NCBI GenBank assembly: GCA_934234035.1 | Contig: CAKQHH010000021.1 | Location: 1 to 31,857, forward strand | Origin: an uncultured Clostridia bacterium | GTDB taxonomy: Bacteria > Bacillota > Clostridia > Peptostreptococcales > Anaerovoracaceae | Reading direction: 5' to 3' | DNA: 31,857 bases | Shown here: in pieces, positions 30,129 through 31,857 of the stretch | Numbering within the stretch: position 1 is the first letter of the stretch | How the letters are laid out: every line of letters begins with the position of its first letter | The notes under the pieces: generated by a model | Told to the model about the DNA's origin: nothing | The model's database searches: none | What the model saw: only the letters and a program-made list of their open reading frames with translations | Made by a program: the position numbers and the translations under genes

Positions 30129-31533
30129 ATTTCCGGCGGCGAGCAGCAATAGCGCCTGCCGCTGCGATGGCCAGAAGTGCCGCCGGGCCCATGCTTTCCG
30201 CTACGCCGGTAACGGTTGCCAGATTGCGCTCATTGGTAAAGGCCACCGTGACGGTGCCGTCTTCCGCATCCACGCGCTCCGCTTCTGTGGCCAATGCTTT
30301 TTCCTTAATATCGTTGGCTTCCATCTTTTTCAGAATTTCCGGTGTTTTTCCGGAGCCGTTGATCTGATAGGAAGCGATGTGGTCGCTGGCCTGCTCCGTC
30401 ACTTGATACGCTGCGGAAACCGGCAGCCCGTTCATAACGAATTTTTCATCGTCCCGCAGACGAACAGTAAATTCCGCTTTTCCGGATTCATCGGAAACGA
30501 CGGTCTTTCCCTGAATCGTTCCCACCGAAGCGCGCACCAAATTCACGCCCTCATCGGTTCGATCCCCCGTATCCGCCGCCGCTTCCTCCGTGGTGTACGC
30601 AGTTCCCGGCTCCAAACCGGACAGCGTTACCTGAAATTCGAACGCCTTGTTCCGGTCTCCCAGATTTCCCTTTACGTTGTTGGTGATTACCAGATCCTGG
30701 ACGTGAGCGTCATTCCAGAAACGATAGGCCTCCAACTGATTTGGATGCTCGCTGTCAGAAGTTCCGACCTTTGCCAGGTTTTCCTTGACGTTTTCCTTGG
30801 CATCGGTTCCGCCGTTGTCGGTGATTCCGGAGATGTCGGAGAGGTTCGGCCGATAGTTTTCCTTGCCGGATTCGTTCCGATAGGAGGTGATATTGTGCAC
30901 GTATACCCCATCTTCCGTGTTTCCCGCATCGTCGGTTTTGTTGGTTACGTAGACGGCCACAAAATAACTGTGGTCATCGTATGTGACGCCCGGCACCTTC
31001 TCCGGGTCGGAGCCTTCTTCCGTGAGTTTATATAGGTAATAGCCGGCCTGACGAAACCTAATTTTCACCGGAGTCACGCGGCTCTTCTTCGTGTCGCTGT
31101 CCCGCTCCGCAGTCTGAAAATCTCCCACGGTAATCTCGGCATCGGTGCCGGTTACTTTTACCTGATGGTGCTCTGCGGCGGACGCTTCCGGCATGGGCAT
31201 ATTCTCCGCCGCAATGGGCTTGCCGCTGGCGCCGGTGCTTTCGTTGGCGTTGTCAAACCCCCGCACCGCCGTCAGCTTGTACTTCACGTCCCGCAACGTA
31301 CCCGGGAATTTGCCGGCGTGGTTGGCCGTGAGGATTTTGCCCATGGTCAGGGTGGCTTCGTCGCCGGAAACTGCCTGGCGAGGATCCTTTCCCGCAGCCC
31401 ATGTGCCGCCCGGGATTGCCGCGCCCAAAGTCAGACAGACGGCCAGCAGACCTGCCCGAATTCTGTGTGATGTGTGATTGGCCGGACCTCCGGTCACTGT
31501 GTGGGGGCCGTTGGCCCGTTTTTCTTTTCTCAT
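30121..31533 (-). CDS. FctA-like backbone pilin with isopeptide domains and non-canonical sorting signal
   Basis: A 470-aa pilin. A long signal peptide ends near residue 47 (hydrophobic core GLLAVCLTLGAAIPGG, then TWA). Domain 1 (about 60-275) has the streptococcal FctA pattern: Lys66, NMPMPEA, FRQAGYYLYKLTEEGSD with candidate Glu172, and Asn274 in RFWNDA. Domain 2 (about 280-435) has Lys288 in NNVKGNLGD, Glu380 in YQVTEQ and Asn434 in FTN. Lys-Asn isopeptide bonds catalysed by these Glu residues are typical of the family; the assignments are mine by pattern. The C-terminus is LATVTG (438-443), hydrophobic segment and RRRKYE, not LPxTG but comparable to (E/Q)VPTG. AAGGAGG precedes the start. 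First gene of the pilus operon. Confidence 0.88.
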   Translation of the reverse strand: MRKEKRANGPHTVTGGPANHTSHRIRAGLLAVCLTLGAAIPGGTWAAGKDPRQAVSGDEATLTMGKILTANHAGKFPGTLRDVKYKLTAVRGFDNANESTGASGKPIAAENMPMPEASAAEHHQVKVTGTDAEITVGDFQTAERDSDTKKSRVTPVKIRFRQAGYYLYKLTEEGSDPEKVPGVTYDDHSYFVAVYVTNKTDDAGNTEDGVYVHNITSYRNESGKENYRPNLSDISGITDNGGTDAKENVKENLAKVGTSDSEHPNQLEAYRFWNDAHVQDLVITNNVKGNLGDRNKAFEFQVTLSGLEPGTAYTTEEAAADTGDRTDEGVNLVRASVGTIQGKTVVSDESGKAEFTVRLRDDEKFVMNGLPVSAAYQVTEQASDHIASYQINGSGKTPEILKKMEANDIKEKALATEAERVDAEDGTVTVAFTNERNLATVTGVAESMGPAALLAIAAAGAIAARRRKYE

Positions 31534-31596
31534 TTTTCCCTCCTTAGAACTTAGTTTGATGACTTTGCATTTGCTGTGGGGATATTATGGCACATA

Positions 31597-31660
31597 AAAA
31601 ATTCCCCTTCAGTACACGTTTGTTTTCATCCGGCATGAATGGGTACTGAAAAGGGGAATC
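31597..31660 (-). terminator. Terminator-like hairpin upstream of the pilus operon
   Basis: ATTCCCCTTCAGTAC (31601-31615) pairs with GTACTGAAAAGGGGAAT (31643-31659) with a two-base bulge, and an inner TTCAT/ATGAA hairpin lies in the loop. On the minus strand the structure is followed by a run of six T and then, about 60 bp later, the pilin start. It is either the terminator of a gene beyond the window or an attenuator in the pilus leader. A CATAAT between it and the gene (31582-31587 region, minus strand) is a weak -10 candidate. Confidence 0.6.
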
Positions 31661-31805
31661 TTAAACTTATTATTCGGTTTTTCGGGATTAAAAATATTTG
31701 CTAGTTGGATTGGAGTTGTTTTCTGTATATATGTCTAACAATTTCATTCTTTCGGATTCGACGAGGCGGAGGCGAACCGGATAAGTATTCCGTCGCCACG
31801 GGCAT

Positions 31806-31857
31806 CTAGGTCCGCGCCGGGCCGGACGTGGTGCGCCTCTCCCCGCTAGCCCTTGTT
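31806..31857. repeat. Partial, diverged copy of the 87-bp-array element at the window edge
   Basis: From about 31812 the sequence (CCGCGCCGGGCCGGACGTGG and onward, TGCGCCTCTCCCCGCTAGCCC, TTGTT) aligns without gaps to CGCCGGCGCGGACTTGGTGC...ACTCCCCGCAAAACCCTGTT of the array at 1-553. It is in the same orientation and is cut by the end of the window. The right arm of the hairpin would lie beyond it. The stretch 31661-31805 shows no gene. Confidence 0.6.

Overview
The window looks like chromosomal DNA of an anaerobic Bacillota, most likely class Clostridia. The signs are a FabK-type (not FabI) fatty-acid synthesis operon, a PerR-rubrerythrin-rubredoxin oxidative-defence unit, a CIRCE heat-shock operator, consensus sigma-A promoters in AT-rich gaps between GC-rich genes, BspA-type leucine-rich-repeat surface proteins, and a sortase-assembled pilus locus. 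No taxon-specific marker is present, so a family name would be a guess.

Layout. (1) 1-553: tandem array of an 87-bp unit able to form hairpins; a single copy lies at 12.2 kb and a partial copy at the right edge. (2) 575-11665, minus strand: a complete type II fatty-acid synthesis operon in the order acpP, accB, accC, accD, accA, fabH, fabK, a second FabK/nitronate-monooxygenase-like flavoprotein, fabD, fabG, fabF, fabZ and a MarR/FabT-like regulator. It starts at a near-perfect promoter with an AT-rich inverted-repeat operator just downstream and ends at a strong hairpin terminator. (3) 11.8-13.5 kb, plus strand: a PptA-like tautomerase and an L-2-hydroxyisocaproate/L-lactate dehydrogenase family enzyme. 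(4) 13.7-14.6 kb, minus strand: an orphan Rpn/PD-(D/E)XK family protein. (5) 14.9-16.1 kb, plus strand: perR, rubrerythrin, rubredoxin. (6) 16.1-16.8 kb, plus strand: hsp20 under a CIRCE-overlapped promoter. (7) 16.9-17.3 kb, minus strand: a GNAT acetyltransferase. (8) 17.5-25.6 kb, minus strand: two paralogous secreted BspA-like proteins of 900 and 1750 aa. (9) 25.8-26.1 kb, minus strand: a YhbQ/UPF0213 GIY-YIG protein. (10) 26.2-31.5 kb, minus strand: a compact four-gene pilus operon resembling the streptococcal FCT locus, encoding an FctA-like backbone pilin, a class B sortase, a SipA-like pseudo signal peptidase and a large surface protein.

The most interesting element is the last pilus gene (26163-28841). 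It reads as two sortase substrates joined in one frame. First comes an FctB-like minor pilin with its own signal peptide and its own sorting signal (PVETG, hydrophobic segment, Arg/Lys tail). A second signal-peptide-like segment follows, then a large adhesin-like ectodomain with a second sorting signal (ATVTG). The predicted topology is consistent with a pilin polyprotein cut by signal peptidase and sortase. Next to it, the SipA-like protein has Asp and Gly where signal peptidase I needs Ser and Lys, the same substitutions I recall for streptococcal SipA.

How the parts work together: the fab operon makes acyl chains from acetyl-CoA (AccABCD to malonyl-CoA, FabD to malonyl-ACP, FabH priming, the FabF/FabG/FabZ/FabK cycle) under probable feedback control by the MarR-type protein. 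The PerR unit handles peroxide, CIRCE/HrcA handles heat, and the right half of the window is devoted to the cell surface (BspA proteins and pilus).
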